DNA from: Macropodus opercularis
Taxonomy: Eukaryota > Chordata > Actinopteri > Anabantiformes > Osphronemidae
Direction: 5' to 3'
Length of the DNA: 64,000 nucleotides
Assembly: GCA_030770545.1 (NCBI GenBank)
Contig: CM061106.1
Span: 11,726,501 to 11,790,500, forward strand
Under the pieces are notes generated by a model. It ran no database searches. It worked only from the letters and a program-made list of their open reading frames with translations, and was not told the origin of the DNA. Below are positions 36,101 to 44,776 of the stretch, piece by piece; within the stretch, counting starts at the first letter, position 1, and each line of letters begins with the position of its first letter. Position numbers and translations under genes: made by a program.

Positions 36101-37383
36101 CAAGAAAACGACTCACGTCCCTCACTGGGAATTTCTGAACACTACTGGGCTCAACACTGAGACAATGACCAGACTGACTGACGACATGAGAATCCAGCAG
36201 CACGACCCACTGACTTACCAACAGAAATCATTTAATAAGACAAAGACTAGAGGGAGACACAAGAGGAACAGACATGAAAATAACTAAAACTCATTTAACT
36301 TAATAAAACTAAAGCACAAAATACTATAAACAGAAATAAAAACCTATTGACACAGAAAATGAAAAAGTATTAACCAAAGAACCAGATAAAGACACATGGA
36401 TGCATTTACAGAGACAAGAACGTAGAGTAGTCACACTGATAAACTGGGCTGGTCACACAACACAGACGCACTGCACAGGAAAGGACCTGAGTTGAACAGT
36501 TCCAACCAATGAGACAGCAGAAGCAGCCGTGCTCCTCCTCCTCCAGACAGGCCTGTGTCGCTGTGGACACGCCTCATTCAGAGGAAGGAGCAGAGACATG
36601 GTCACGTTCAGCATCAGCTCGGTCCTTTGTAGTGTTGCTGATTCCAGACCAGAACTAGTCGGAGGCTTCTTTCAGTTAAGGAAGCTGCGTATTGAACTGG
36701 AAGCTTTCATACTGAATCACCAAAAGCACAATGAATACACAATATATTTATTACACATTAATAGACAATATGAAATTCAACTGATTAGGCTTTTATGTAA
36801 ACTTTTATCTAAAGAAATAGAGAATTGAATTGTCACTTTTGATATTGAACTGTCATTTGAATTATGAGTCATTTTTCGATTTTCAAAATTGAAGTTGAGC
36901 AGTTTGCTGAAAAAAAAAGTCTCATTATATACATATTTCCATAGATCAACAAGGGAACCATTAGATGAGAAACACATTGGATGATAATAATAATTAATAA
37001 TTCTTTTAGTGTGTTTCACAGCTGATTGAGGACACGGGTCCAAACCGAGCCGTTAACACAAGGGACGTAGCAAAGAGCAACAGGAGGAAGCTTCACTGTT
37101 GTTACTCTTTATTCTAAATGTCTCCACTGTGGGATGAGTAAAGTTTATCTGATCCTATGAACCATCGGCTGCTCTGACAGACGCAGCCTCAGCTGCTCTT
37201 GAGTTTTGATGATGTCAAGCTTTTACAAAAGTGAAAAACTGTCAATAAATACAAAGAAAAGCTGTTTGACTGCAGATCTGCTGGATCAAAGCTTGAACAA
37301 TGTGTCTTTGCTTCATCCAGCGTGTGGAGCAGAGTCGTACCTGAACACAGCAGCAGCAGTAGCAGCAGCAGCAGCTGATCCAT
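27038..37383 (-). CDS. Scavenger receptor cysteine-rich (SRCR) receptor gene with seven SRCR exons and a broken Ig exon
   Basis: Minus-strand exons: signal peptide 37383-37341; SRCR-A1 35708-35418; B1 34868-34563; A2 34469-34185; B2 30485-30180; A3 30086-29796; B3 28009-27704; A4 27610-27326; Ig-like 27179-27038. All junctions are phase 1 (43 nt, then lengths divisible by three), so one open frame joins the signal peptide to seven SRCR domains. Types A and B alternate, implying duplication of an A-B pair. SRCR proteins of this form (CD163/DMBT1-like in fish) are secreted or membrane receptors that bind microbial or host ligands. The final Ig-like domain stops at a TGA after about 47 residues, so the tail is truncated here or the last exon was disrupted. 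Introns carry SINE, Tc1, Penelope and LINE insertions. Confidence 0.85.
27326..27610 (-). other. SRCR exon A4
   Basis: 285 nt, phase 1-1. Begins EHVRLVGGDSRCAGEVELKH, with core AAVVCREMDCGSVVNVGRRD. Ends TCSG before gtgagc. It is the last SRCR domain before the Ig-like exon. Confidence 0.85.
27704..28009 (-). other. SRCR exon B3
   Basis: 306 nt, phase 1-1, near-identical to B1 and B2. Donor gtagac after the last base, as in the other B exons. Confidence 0.85.
28202..28568 (+). repeat. tRNA-derived SINE with 16-bp target duplication
   Basis: It starts with a tRNA-like head (ggcggcgtggtggtgtggtg) with an imperfect B box, a conserved body (gtttgcatgttctccccgtg) and a (GAATGA)-type tail. It is flanked by direct repeats ATGAAACTAGAAAAAG at 28186-28201 and 28569-28584. 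The paralogous intron near 31600 has this sequence once without the SINE. Confidence 0.85.
28722..29104 (-). mobile_element. Short Tc1/mariner-like deletion derivative
   Basis: The ends form terminal inverted repeats (left ACACCATATGCCAAAAGTA; right, reversed, ACACTATGTTGCCAAAAGTA). The inside keeps a decayed transposase C-terminus on the minus strand (YLNLVDDLPRRAEAVLAAKH). It is about 380 bp long and not autonomous. Confidence 0.6.
29102..29700 (+). repeat. Possible solo LTR
   Basis: It begins TGTCACGATCTGC, has a TATATAAG box near 29588 and lies between a Tc1 fragment and SRCR exon A3. There is no partner LTR or internal region, and the 3' end is not defined. Low certainty. Confidence 0.3.
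29796..30086 (-). other. SRCR exon A3
   Basis: 291 nt, phase 1-1. Begins EPVRLVGGDSRCAGELELKH, with core AAVVCRELDCGSAVSVGKRE. Ends FTCSG before gtgaaa. Confidence 0.85.
30180..30485 (-). other. SRCR exon B2
   Basis: 306 nt, phase 1-1, near-identical to B1 and B3 including flanking intron sequence. Differences are single residues (for example DCGSSDS versus DCRSSDS). Confidence 0.85.
30605..31530 (-). mobile_element. Penelope-like retroelement, 5'-truncated, with GIY-YIG endonuclease remnant
   Basis: On the minus strand, the RT-to-endonuclease linker (YMAGVSEKLKRIFRN, about 31375-31330) leads to a GIY-YIG-like start (LYIGETKQPLHKRM, about 31200-31158). A broken C-terminus follows (DREDRWFERGVREA, then SLNRGGGLRHN) with a stop and a frameshift. 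Both ends carry about 65 bp of inverted repeat (aaggttgagtcatg ... tagaaacgtttcacca). It is flanked by target-like repeats (acacattaatg types) and is missing from the paralogous intron at 28.1 kb. Reverse transcriptase proper is absent. Confidence 0.65.
31531..32934. other. SRCR intron sequence, no gene seen
   Basis: The first 90 nt are the paralogous copy of 28125-28200. The rest shows several short ORFs on both strands without family resemblance. Confidence 0.3.
32935..34084 (-). mobile_element. LINE retrotransposon 3' half (RTE/Expander-like)
   Basis: The minus strand encodes an RT C-terminal region beginning CLTDIKPWMSHNFLQLNSDK and TEVIIVGAKNHRDSLLNQIV near 34050-33940. It breaks by frameshift and reappears as AGLLVVPRVSTCRTGGRAFR near 33480-33420, followed by the family 3' UTR. 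Truncated before the RT active site and inserted in an SRCR intron. Confidence 0.7.
34185..34469 (-). other. SRCR exon A2
   Basis: 285 nt, phase 1-1. Begins EPVRLVGGDSRCAGELELKH. Closely related to A1, A3 and A4 but more divergent in its middle (RDRRVSLVRPMWRIRS). Ends TCSG before gtaaga. Confidence 0.85.
34563..34868 (-). other. SRCR exon B1
   Basis: 306 nt, phase 1-1. It begins DSVRLLDGPGLCSGRLEVWS and contains AEVVCRQLGCGAPSALQGG. It is almost identical to B2 and B3; one visible difference is GGNESA where the others read GGHESA. Confidence 0.85.
35418..35708 (-). other. SRCR exon A1
   Basis: 291 nt, phase 1-1. It begins PDDIRLVGGDSRCAGEVELK and ends LNLTCS before gtaatg. The six Cys and the W/AVVCRELDCG core fit a group B SRCR domain. 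It is the first and unpaired domain, and has two extra codons (DD) at its start relative to the other A exons. Confidence 0.85.
35720..37330. other. First SRCR intron, mostly unassigned
   Basis: No exon is recognised between the signal-peptide exon and SRCR A1. Positions 36784-37090 resemble the end of the piggyBac relic at 61.0-61.2 kb (aacacattggatgataataa; accgagccgttaacacaagg), suggesting a second, more decayed copy. Confidence 0.35.
37341..37383 (-). other. Signal peptide exon of the SRCR gene
   Basis: It encodes MDQLLLLLLLLLCS followed by a donor GTACGA, ending in phase 1 so that the next exon completes a Glu codon. An in-frame ATG 11 codons upstream (37414-37416) could start instead, but the inner ATG gives a standard signal peptide. 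The poly-Leu run is a CTG/CAG microsatellite. Confidence 0.7.
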
Positions 37384-37399
37384 GTCCAGCTGAGTCTCA

Positions 37400-38860
37400 G
37401 CCTGTCGGACCCTCATGTGCTCGGCGTAGATCTGGACCAGAACCAGGTGGAGCTTCGCTCCGACGCGTCTGAGGCTCGGCTCAACACTAGTTTACTTCCC
37501 GTCCCTGGAACTAATGTGACTTTGGGTTTGTGCCTCCGCTGCTTCCTGAGTAAAGATTAAATTCTCTGCAGCCGTTAAACGTGGATCTGATAAGAAGCTG
37601 CTGTAGGTGGTTATCGCTGCCTGAAGGACCTGTGGCTTCTCTCTGGTTCCTGCCTCAGTCACGAAGCTCATTTCAGGCTGGCGGATCAGTGTCTATGTGA
37701 CGGTAACCCGTCCAGATTTTGTGTTCATGGTTAGATGCAGTTCAATACAATAATATGTTGTTTGACCCCTGGTTCACATGAGCAAGTGACAGGATAACGA
37801 CATATTAATGTTTCTAATATAATGGAAAGAAGTCTGATGACACAGGACTGTGGTCCGTTACCATGACAACCAGGCTGAGCTGCTCGTATCAGATGCATGT
37901 GGTCAGCGTCTCCTCTTCACTGCTGCTCTAGGGGATAACATCAGCACAGAGACATTGATCATGAACCAACCACCGTTTGTCAGAGTCACGACTTTTCTTC
38001 CTGTTGACTCTAAAGACGTTGTTTCTCAGATGGAGTCGCAGCTTTTCTCTGCGTCATCATGTGGATCAGTGTGATGGACTGATGCAGGCTGACCTGGGTC
38101 CAGGTCATGAAACAGGTCCAGAAGCAGCGCTGACGTGTTTCTGGACCAGCAATGCAGCAGGTGTGACCTGACACTTCACTCGTGTCGGCTCCTCTGAAGC
38201 TGCTGAGTCTCCACTGCTACTGGATTAATTGGTACAATTATGTTCAAAAGAATTTCACCACAGAGCGATTAAATAGTAATTACAGCAGAATGAATACAAT
38301 CAAACTGTATTAAAAATTGGACCTTGAAAAAAATGTACAAAGAAGAGCAGTAAAAAACAGACTAGACAGAAGATGAGATACGTACTGAATCAGCTGGGAA
38401 ATGATTAGTGCTGTGTAGAAACATTGTCTTCTGTTCTGTTCCTCATGCCTCGTTCTTTCTCATTCACGTCCCATCAAATGTCAGCTCTGGAGGCTGATGG
38501 ATTTCTGCTGTTTAACAGTTTAAGAGGCTCCTTTATCAACACCCAGGTTCTCCCTGACGCCCCTTTAATGCTGCTTTTACTTTTACTCACTGTGTGGTTG
38601 CAGTGCACCAGACAGGGTCCAGACTCCCGTCCGTTCAGTCCCATCCATTCTTTGCCACGTGCCGTATCTGTAACCAGCGTCGTGATTGGACGCTGGCTGC
38701 TTGGCAGGAAGAAAGAGCTGCTGTGTTGAGGCCGACACATCCTACAAAACCAAGTCATTCTGTGCTCAGACTCTAGCTTAGCTTTAGTATCTATTAAAAC
38801 CTTTTCATCCCAAAGTAGACAGAATATAGTGAATGAAATATATGAAACTCTATTCTGAAT
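37400..38860. other. Intergenic, no gene seen
   Basis: 5' flank of the SRCR gene. Short ORFs (37850-38074, 38424-38729) are without resemblance to known families. The first 200 nt may hold the SRCR promoter, but no core element is clear. Confidence 0.3.
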
Positions 38861-38867
38861 TCAAAAG

Positions 38868-39270
38868 TTAAAAATACCAGTTACCTTTATGTGGATACCA
38901 GCCCACAGAGGAACTGAATGGAATGAGAAGCCGACTCACTGGCAAAGGAAACACGCAGGACGTTATCATGGACATTGCTCTTAGCAAAGCAGAATCAAAA
39001 ACCATAATTAAAAGTAAAATCATCAGCAAATGGCAACACAACTGGGACACAGGGAACCGGTCAATGCAGCTGTTCGCCCACACTGAACTGTCCACTTTAC
39101 CTCCTCTGTCTATTATCACCTACAGGTCTCATCAGATTAGAGCCGTGTGTCTCAAGTGTCCAATCGCTCCTTCCTTACCCTCCGGAGCTTCTAGCAAACC
39201 AGGGCGTCAACCCCCCACTGCTGAGACGGATGACACTCACTCACCCACAAAAACCGCTGTGTGCATGATT
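38868..39270 (+). mobile_element. LINE fragment, RNase H region (I/Nimb-like)
   Basis: A plus-strand frame reads CGYQPTEELNGMRSRLTGKG then MDIALSKAESKTIIKSKIIS and KWQHNWDTGNRSMQLF, the RNase H end and linker of RNase H-bearing fish LINEs. The catalytic residues cannot all be seen, and the fragment has lost both ends. Confidence 0.5.
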
Positions 39271-39961
39271 CAGTTGTCAAGATAAACGTGTGTCTTTTAA
39301 CCTATGAACAACGAAGAGACACGGAAGATTGGGTTGTTGTTTTTTTTAAACTTTATCCTGAAGTAGAACAGACACCGTTTAAAAATGTAAACAAATCTAG
39401 TCATTAAACTAAACCCTCTACCAAGTTTCATGTCAACAGGATTTCTTGTTTAGATAAACTATGATTTAATACGTACTGACTGAAATGTCTTCCATTGTGC
39501 ACTGCACAGTAATTAAAGCTTTTAATGAAACATAGTTGATACGCAAACAGAAACTTCTATGCTGTAGCTAAGCTATGAGAACTGTCCCTCTGCTCCCATG
39601 CGAAACCTCTGTCCTGCTTTCTCAAGGTTCTTGGTATCTCGATGTGAAATGTTGTGTCTGCAGAGGCGGCTATAAAAGCTGCCTGCGCATCGAACCACTG
39701 GTTTTTTGGTGGAGGAGCCTCTGGCTGAGAAGACCTGCATAAGTGTAAATTCTATTTACTGATCAAATTTCTTCAGGCTTTTGTTTATTTCTCAAATGCA
39801 TTGACGTTACTGATATTCGAATCTTAACTATTATAGATGTTCTGTACAGGTTTGGCTAAATAAAAACCATTCAATGCGCTGCTTTTCAGGATAACGTAAT
39901 TTAATTCTAAACTATTCTACAGACATTAGCCTGCAAACCGACCCGTCGGGTGAAACGTTTA
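39271..39961. other. Left flank of the gypsy element, no gene seen
   Basis: AT-rich sequence between a LINE fragment and the 5' LTR, without a recognisable gene. Confidence 0.3.
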
Positions 39962-40450
39962 TGTTGTGTTTCGACCTCCCCTCCGCAAGGGGGCAGAGTG
40001 GAGTAAGCACCGTTGGTGTCAGGTCATGTTTTGACACCAGATCATGTGTGCCACCAGCTGTTGAGGATTTCCCCTGCTTAGACCTTCCCATATATACTGA
40101 CCTTTTCTGTGGGACTGGTGCTAGTGTGTCTTCTCGTGTCTCCTGGTTTCCTGGTTTCCTGACTCGACTCCCTCATCCCCGACCTCTGGTTCTTAGGTTT
40201 GACGTACCTACGGTTTTGTCGATTAACTGTCAGCTAATTGGTTTAGCTCCTGCTTAGGCAGCGTTTTGAGTTTGTATTTCAAGTCGTTAGTTTATTTGTC
40301 TCTGGCCGTGCAGTCTTTTGTTTGCTTTCGTTGCCCACCCAGCTTTGCTGTGACCTTATGTTAGCCCGAAATAAAAGTTTGAAACCAAGCAACTGGTCTC
40401 AGTGGTGACTGCGTGTGGATCCTTAGTTTTGTTTTGGTCAGTTTATAACA
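39962..40450 (+). repeat. 5' LTR of the gypsy/sushi element
   Basis: It starts TGTTGTG and ends ATAACA. A TATATA box lies at 40091-40096, about 29 nt before GCTAGTGTGT (40120-40129), a likely transcript start. AATAAA lies near 40370. An ORF running through the LTR (39961-40257) is a by-product and not a gene. Confidence 0.92.
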
Positions 40451-40452
40451 GT

Positions 40453-40462
40453 ACACACTAGC
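40453..40462 (+). promoter_or_regulatory. Self-priming primer binding site
   Basis: ACACACTAGC, two bases after the 5' LTR, is the exact complement of GCTAGTGTGT at the predicted mRNA 5' end in the LTR. There is no TGG start for a tRNA primer. The gag ATG follows only 5 nt later. Confidence 0.6.
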
Positions 40463-40467
40463 CAGAG

Positions 40468-41454
40468 ATGGATCCAGCAGACACTGCCAGTAATGCAGCT
40501 GAGACGGACGATTTTGGCACCGTTCTGAGTTACACGTATCAACAAGCTCAGGCTAACGCCGCCCGCATTGGGGAGCTCCAAAAAAGAGCGGATCAAGCCG
40601 TCGGGGTTAGCAGAGATGCCCGCACGGAGGCTCGAGTGGCGCTGCCTATGAGATTTAGCGGCGATGCCTCTCAGTGCGGCTCTTTCCTGTCTGCACTCAA
40701 GCTCAGGTTTGAGCTCGAACCATCCGGCTTTAGCTCAGCGCGGCAGCAGGTGGGCTTCGCTCTTACCCACTTAGAGGGACGGGCTCTGGAGTGGGGAATG
40801 GCGGAGTGGGACAGGAAATCGGATTACGTTTCCTCGTTTGAGAAATTTTCCGAGGAACTAACCCTCGTCTTCAACCCCTCGGCGCATCGCCGAGTGTCCG
40901 CGGCCGTTCTGTTCCGGTTGTCACAGGGCAATCGCTCCGTTTTGGATTACACGGTGGAATTCAAGACTCTCGCAGCCCGTGTGGGCTGGCCGGAGCAGGT
41001 ACTTTGTGACAAATACTACGAGGGTTTAGCTGGCTCGGTGAAGGATGAGTTAGTGGGGAGTGAGCTTCCCTCCTCTCTGCAGGCCTTCATCACCCTGGCT
41101 TCCGCTGTTGATCGGCGGTTTGAGGAGCGACTCGCTGAGAAGCGGCTGCTGGAGAGACATACACCCGCGGCAGCTTCGACCGGGCTTGGCTGGAGAGGAG
41201 CGTCACGCTTCCGCGGGGACGCGGATCGCCAGCTCATCTTCCAGAGCAATCGAGGGGTGGAGGCACCGGGCAGGAGGACGCCGCCGGTGGATCCTGGGGA
41301 ACCCATGCAGTTGGGCAGATCGAGGCTGACCCCTGAGGAGCGCCAGCGACGCTATGCCTTCGGACTGTGTCTGTACTGCAGGCAGGAGGGTCATCAGGCT
41401 CTTAGCTGTCCGTTAAACGACACCGCTCACCACCCGCCAGGGAGACGCTGGTGA
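40468..41454 (+). CDS. gag: Gag polyprotein of the gypsy/sushi element
   Basis: 328 codons. The middle (about residues 55-210) has the Ty3/gypsy capsid fold signature (RFSGDASQCGSFLSALKLRF; ALEWGMAEW; RLSQGNRSVLDYTVEFKTLA). The C-terminus carries one CCHC zinc knuckle, C301-x2-C304-x4-H309-x4-C314, for RNA packaging. The ATG lies 17 nt downstream of the LTR, an extremely short leader that fits the self-priming group. It ends at TGA 41452-41454, overlapping pol, which is in the -1 frame. Confidence 0.9.
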   Translation: MDPADTASNAAETDDFGTVLSYTYQQAQANAARIGELQKRADQAVGVSRDARTEARVALPMRFSGDASQCGSFLSALKLRFELEPSGFSSARQQVGFALTHLEGRALEWGMAEWDRKSDYVSSFEKFSEELTLVFNPSAHRRVSAAVLFRLSQGNRSVLDYTVEFKTLAARVGWPEQVLCDKYYEGLAGSVKDELVGSELPSSLQAFITLASAVDRRFEERLAEKRLLERHTPAAASTGLGWRGASRFRGDADRQLIFQSNRGVEAPGRRTPPVDPGEPMQLGRSRLTPEERQRRYAFGLCLYCRQEGHQALSCPLNDTAHHPPGRRW

Positions 41455-41456
41455 GC
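41412..41456 (+). promoter_or_regulatory. Predicted -1 ribosomal frameshift signal (gag-pol)
   Basis: A slippery heptamer G-TTA-AAC (41412-41418) is in the correct phase with gag. After a 6-nt spacer, GCTCACCA (41425-41432) pairs perfectly with TGGTGAGC (41449-41456), an 8-bp stem with a 16-nt loop. The pol frame is open from the heptamer onward, and the gag TGA lies within the 3' arm. GUUAAAC is a known -1 slippery site in arteriviruses. Confidence 0.7.
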
Positions 41457-44400
41457 AGGGCGGCTTCGTTTTCTCCCTCGGTTCATCCGACCATCGCAGT
41501 TACGTTGTCAAGCCCAACAGGAGCTTGCACGGTCGGGGCGTTCATAGACTCCGGAGCGGACGGAAACTTTCTGGATGACAGCTTGGTAAGAAGTCTGGGA
41601 GTTGGGCTGGTGACGTTACAGAGGCCGGTGGAGGGCCGGTCTTTTAATGATCATATTATTCACTTGATTAAGTTTCGTACCGAACCTCTCAAACTAGTCG
41701 TTGCGGGGAATCATCGGGAAGAGCTATGTTTTAATGTGTTCTCGTGTAAGGACACGCCGCTGATTTTGGGCTTGCCATGGCTGGCCACTCATGACCCACA
41801 CATCAGCTGGGCAGCGGGGAAAGTGTTGGGCTGGAGCTCTTACTGTTTAGCAAACTGTTTGCGTTCTGCTCAAACACTGGAGGAAACTAGAGATTACACG
41901 GAGGACGGTCGTGACGAGGATCTGTCGTCTGTACCTGCAGTTTACCACAACCTCAAGGAGGTATTTAGTAAGAGTAGGGCCACGTCTTTACCTCCGCACC
42001 GCCCCTATGACTGTGCGATTGAGTTGTTGGCTGGGGCCACGCCCCCTAAGGGGAGAACCTTCTCCCTCACGCAGCCTGAGAGAAAGGCGATGGAGCTTTA
42101 TATTCACGACGCCTTGAGGGCTGGTGTCATTCGCCCCTCCTCCTCACCGGCCGGGGCTGGGTTTTTCTTTGTTTCCAAGAGAGACGGTGGGTTGCGCCCT
42201 TGCATTGACTACAGGGGACTCAATGACATCACAGTCAAGAATAAGTATCCACTGCCTCTCATCTCTTCCGCCTTGGAGTTACTACAGGATGCTACAGTAT
42301 TTACTAAGCTGGATCTGAGAAACGCTTACCACCTGGTTCGTGTAAGAGAGGGGGACGAATGGAAGACAGCGTTTAATACGCCCAACGGTCACTATGAATA
42401 TTTGGTTATGCCTTTTGGGTTGACAAATGCGCCAGCGGTTTTCCAAGCTCTGGTAAACGACGTTTTAAGGGACATGGTTGATAAGTTCGTGTTTGTGTAT
42501 TTAGACGACATTTTGATTTACTCTCGGGATTTGAAAGAACATATGGAACATGTACGGGCAGTACTGCTACGATTACTGGAGAATCAACTTTTTGTTAAAG
42601 TGGAGAAATGCGAGTTCCATACCATTAAGACTTCTTTTTTAGGGTTTGTGCTGGAGCCGGGCCGGGTCGGGATGGACCCCGCTAAGGTCACAGCAGTGAA
42701 GGACTGGCCGCAGCCTAAGGACCGCCAGCAGCTTCAACGCTTCGTAGGATTTGCGAATTTCTACAGGAGATTTATAAGGGGTTTCAGCAGAGTGGCGGCT
42801 CCGCTTCATGCCTTAACCTCCACCAAGGCCACCTTTCACTGGTCTTTAGCGGCAAAGGAAGCCTTCGAGAAATTAAAGGCACGCTTCACCTCTGCTCCCA
42901 TCCTACGCCTACCCGAGCCCGCTCGGCAGTTCATTGTAGAGGTGGACGCCTCCGGCACAGGAGTCGGGGCAGTGCTCTCACAACGTTTCGAGGACAACAA
43001 AGTGCATCCTTGTGCTTTCTTCTCTAAACGGCTGGCAGAGGCGGAGAGGAATTATGATGTGGGTAACCGTGAGTTACTAGCTGTGAAGTTGGCTCTCGAG
43101 GAGTGGCGCCATTGGTTAGAGGGCGCTCAGCTTCCGTTCTTAGTATGGACGGACCATAAGAACTTAGAATACGTTAAGACCGCTCGCAGACTGAATGCTC
43201 GGCAGTGCCGCTGGGCTTTGTTTTTTGCTAGATTTAATTTCATTCTCTCTTATCGCCCGGGCTCAGAGAATGTTAAACCCGATGCACTGTCGCGGCAGTT
43301 TGAGCTTTCTGAGAACCATGTTGACTCTGGGAGGGACGCTCTTATATTAAATCCTGTGGCGTTACGAGTCATGCGGTGGGACCTTGAGAATCGCGTACGC
43401 ACCTTTAAACACCCGGACCCGGTTCCGGAGGGCTGTCCTCCTAGATGTTTGTTTGTCCCTGTTTGTCTGCGTCCGCAGGTGCTGAGGTGGGGGCACGATT
43501 CACAGCTGGCGTGTCATCCCGGCTCTTCTCGTACAGCGGCTATGGTTCTCCAGCGTTTTTGGTGGCCCTCACTAAGAAGCGATGTTAAGCGTTATGTTGG
43601 TGCCTGCCGGGTGTGTGCTGCCAACAAGTCTTCCCACCGAGCTCCCGCTGGGTTCCTGCGTCCACTACCGGTTCCATCTCGTCCTTGGTCCCACATATCT
43701 TTGGATTTCATCACTGGGCTGCCACCATCCTCTGGCCAGAACACGATACTCACCATCGTGGACCGCTTCTCCAAGATGGTCCACATTACTCCGTTGGCGA
43801 AGCTTCCCTCGGCTAAGGAGACTGTGCAACTTCTCGTTGAGCACGTAGTGAGGCTTCACGGCATCCCAGAAGATGTTCTTTCCGACAGGGGTCCACAGTT
43901 TGCTGCAAAGGCGTGGGCCGAGTTCTGCGGCGCTCTTGGAGCTTCAGTCAGCCTCTCCTCCGGCTTCCACCCTCAAACTAATGGGCAGACGGAGCGGCTT
44001 AACCAGGAGGTTGAGTCACTGCTCCGTTGCACTTCTTCATCGCACCCCAGCTCTTGGTCGCGGCAGGTTCCCTGGATTGAATACGCACACAATTCCCTAC
44101 CTTCGTTCGCACTTGGATGTTCCCCGTTCGAAGCAGCCTATGGATATCAACCCCCTCTCTTCCCAGAGCAGGGGGAGCAAGCAGCGGTGACATCTATTGG
44201 GAGTTTCGTCAGACGGTGCAGAACCACTTGGGCTAGGGTACGGGCGCAACTACTTCGGGGCCAGACTCGGGCAGAACAGTACGCCAATCTGAGACGCTCT
44301 GCTGCGCCTGAGTATAAGGTGGGGGATAAGGTTTGGCTTTCGGCAAAGGACCTGCACCTTAAGGGTGGTAGCAAGAAGCTTTCCCCCCGCTTTGTAGGGC

Positions 44401-44615
44401 CTTTTACTGTTACGAAGATCGTCAATCCTGTAGCTATAAAGCTTGATTTACCTAGTCATATGAAAGTTCATCCTGTGTTCCATGTTTCCCGGGTGAAACC
44501 TGTTGTAATCTCTTCTCTCTCTCCTCCGTCTGCTCCTCCACCACCTGCCCGCGTCATTGATGGGGCCCTGGCTTACACGGTCAGCTCTATCCTTCGATCC
44601 CGTAGAAGAGGTTGA
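41451..44615 (+). CDS. pol: Pol polyprotein: protease, RT, RNase H, integrase, truncated chromodomain
   Basis: Open for 1,054 codons in the -1 frame relative to gag; it is probably made by frameshifting near 41418 rather than from its own start. Domains: aspartic protease with DSGAD (residue 33); RT with YLDD at about 350-353; RNase H with VEVDASGTGVGAVLSQ; integrase with an HHCC zinc-binding region (ending CRVCAANK at about 720) and catalytic D (LDFITG), D (SDRGPQF) and E (NGQTERLN); then a GPY/F region (LSPRFVGPFTVTK). A TGA at 44613-44615 stops it at the start of the chromodomain. In the same frame GRQYLVDWEGYGPEHRSW and the rest of the chromodomain follow, to a TAG at 44742-44744. A CGA-to-TGA change would explain the stop. 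Confidence 0.92.
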   Translation: MSRAASFSPSVHPTIAVTLSSPTGACTVGAFIDSGADGNFLDDSLVRSLGVGLVTLQRPVEGRSFNDHIIHLIKFRTEPLKLVVAGNHREELCFNVFSCKDTPLILGLPWLATHDPHISWAAGKVLGWSSYCLANCLRSAQTLEETRDYTEDGRDEDLSSVPAVYHNLKEVFSKSRATSLPPHRPYDCAIELLAGATPPKGRTFSLTQPERKAMELYIHDALRAGVIRPSSSPAGAGFFFVSKRDGGLRPCIDYRGLNDITVKNKYPLPLISSALELLQDATVFTKLDLRNAYHLVRVREGDEWKTAFNTPNGHYEYLVMPFGLTNAPAVFQALVNDVLRDMVDKFVFVYLDDILIYSRDLKEHMEHVRAVLLRLLENQLFVKVEKCEFHTIKTSFLGFVLEPGRVGMDPAKVTAVKDWPQPKDRQQLQRFVGFANFYRRFIRGFSRVAAPLHALTSTKATFHWSLAAKEAFEKLKARFTSAPILRLPEPARQFIVEVDASGTGVGAVLSQRFEDNKVHPCAFFSKRLAEAERNYDVGNRELLAVKLALEEWRHWLEGAQLPFLVWTDHKNLEYVKTARRLNARQCRWALFFARFNFILSYRPGSENVKPDALSRQFELSENHVDSGRDALILNPVALRVMRWDLENRVRTFKHPDPVPEGCPPRCLFVPVCLRPQVLRWGHDSQLACHPGSSRTAAMVLQRFWWPSLRSDVKRYVGACRVCAANKSSHRAPAGFLRPLPVPSRPWSHISLDFITGLPPSSGQNTILTIVDRFSKMVHITPLAKLPSAKETVQLLVEHVVRLHGIPEDVLSDRGPQFAAKAWAEFCGALGASVSLSSGFHPQTNGQTERLNQEVESLLRCTSSSHPSSWSRQVPWIEYAHNSLPSFALGCSPFEAAYGYQPPLFPEQGEQAAVTSIGSFVRRCRTTWARVRAQLLRGQTRAEQYANLRRSAAPEYKVGDKVWLSAKDLHLKGGSKKLSPRFVGPFTVTKIVNPVAIKLDLPSHMKVHPVFHVSRVKPVVISSLSPPSAPPPPARVIDGALAYTVSSILRSRRRG

Positions 44616-44744
44616 GGTCGTCAATACCTAGTCGATTGGGAGGGGTACGGTCCCGAACACAGGAGCTGGGTGCCTGGCCGCCTCATTCTGGACCCAGCTC
44701 TGATCAGGGATTTTCATCGAGACAACCCTACTGAACCGTTGTAG
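44616..44744 (+). pseudogene. Chromodomain remnant beyond the pol stop
   Basis: The pol frame continues after the TGA with the aromatic residues of a chromodomain (YLVDWEGYG ... SWVP) and ends at TAG. Chromodomains of chromovirus integrases guide insertion into chromatin. Its loss would not obviously block catalysis. Confidence 0.8.
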
Positions 44745-44763
44745 GTCGCCAGGAGGCGCCCGT

Positions 44764-44773
44764 GGGGAGGGGG
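44764..44773 (+). promoter_or_regulatory. Polypurine tract
   Basis: GGGGAGGGGG sits immediately before the 3' LTR, the standard place for plus-strand priming of reverse transcription. Confidence 0.75.
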
Positions 44774-44776
44774 CTC

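Noticed and set aside
39961..40257. 98-codon plus ORF starting near the 5' LTR (and its twin at 44779-45072)
   Set aside because: It lies within the LTRs, is repeated because the LTRs are repeated, and has no domain; a shadow of LTR sequence.
41911..42318. Extra ORFs inside pol
   Set aside because: Out-of-frame shadows of the GC-rich pol gene.
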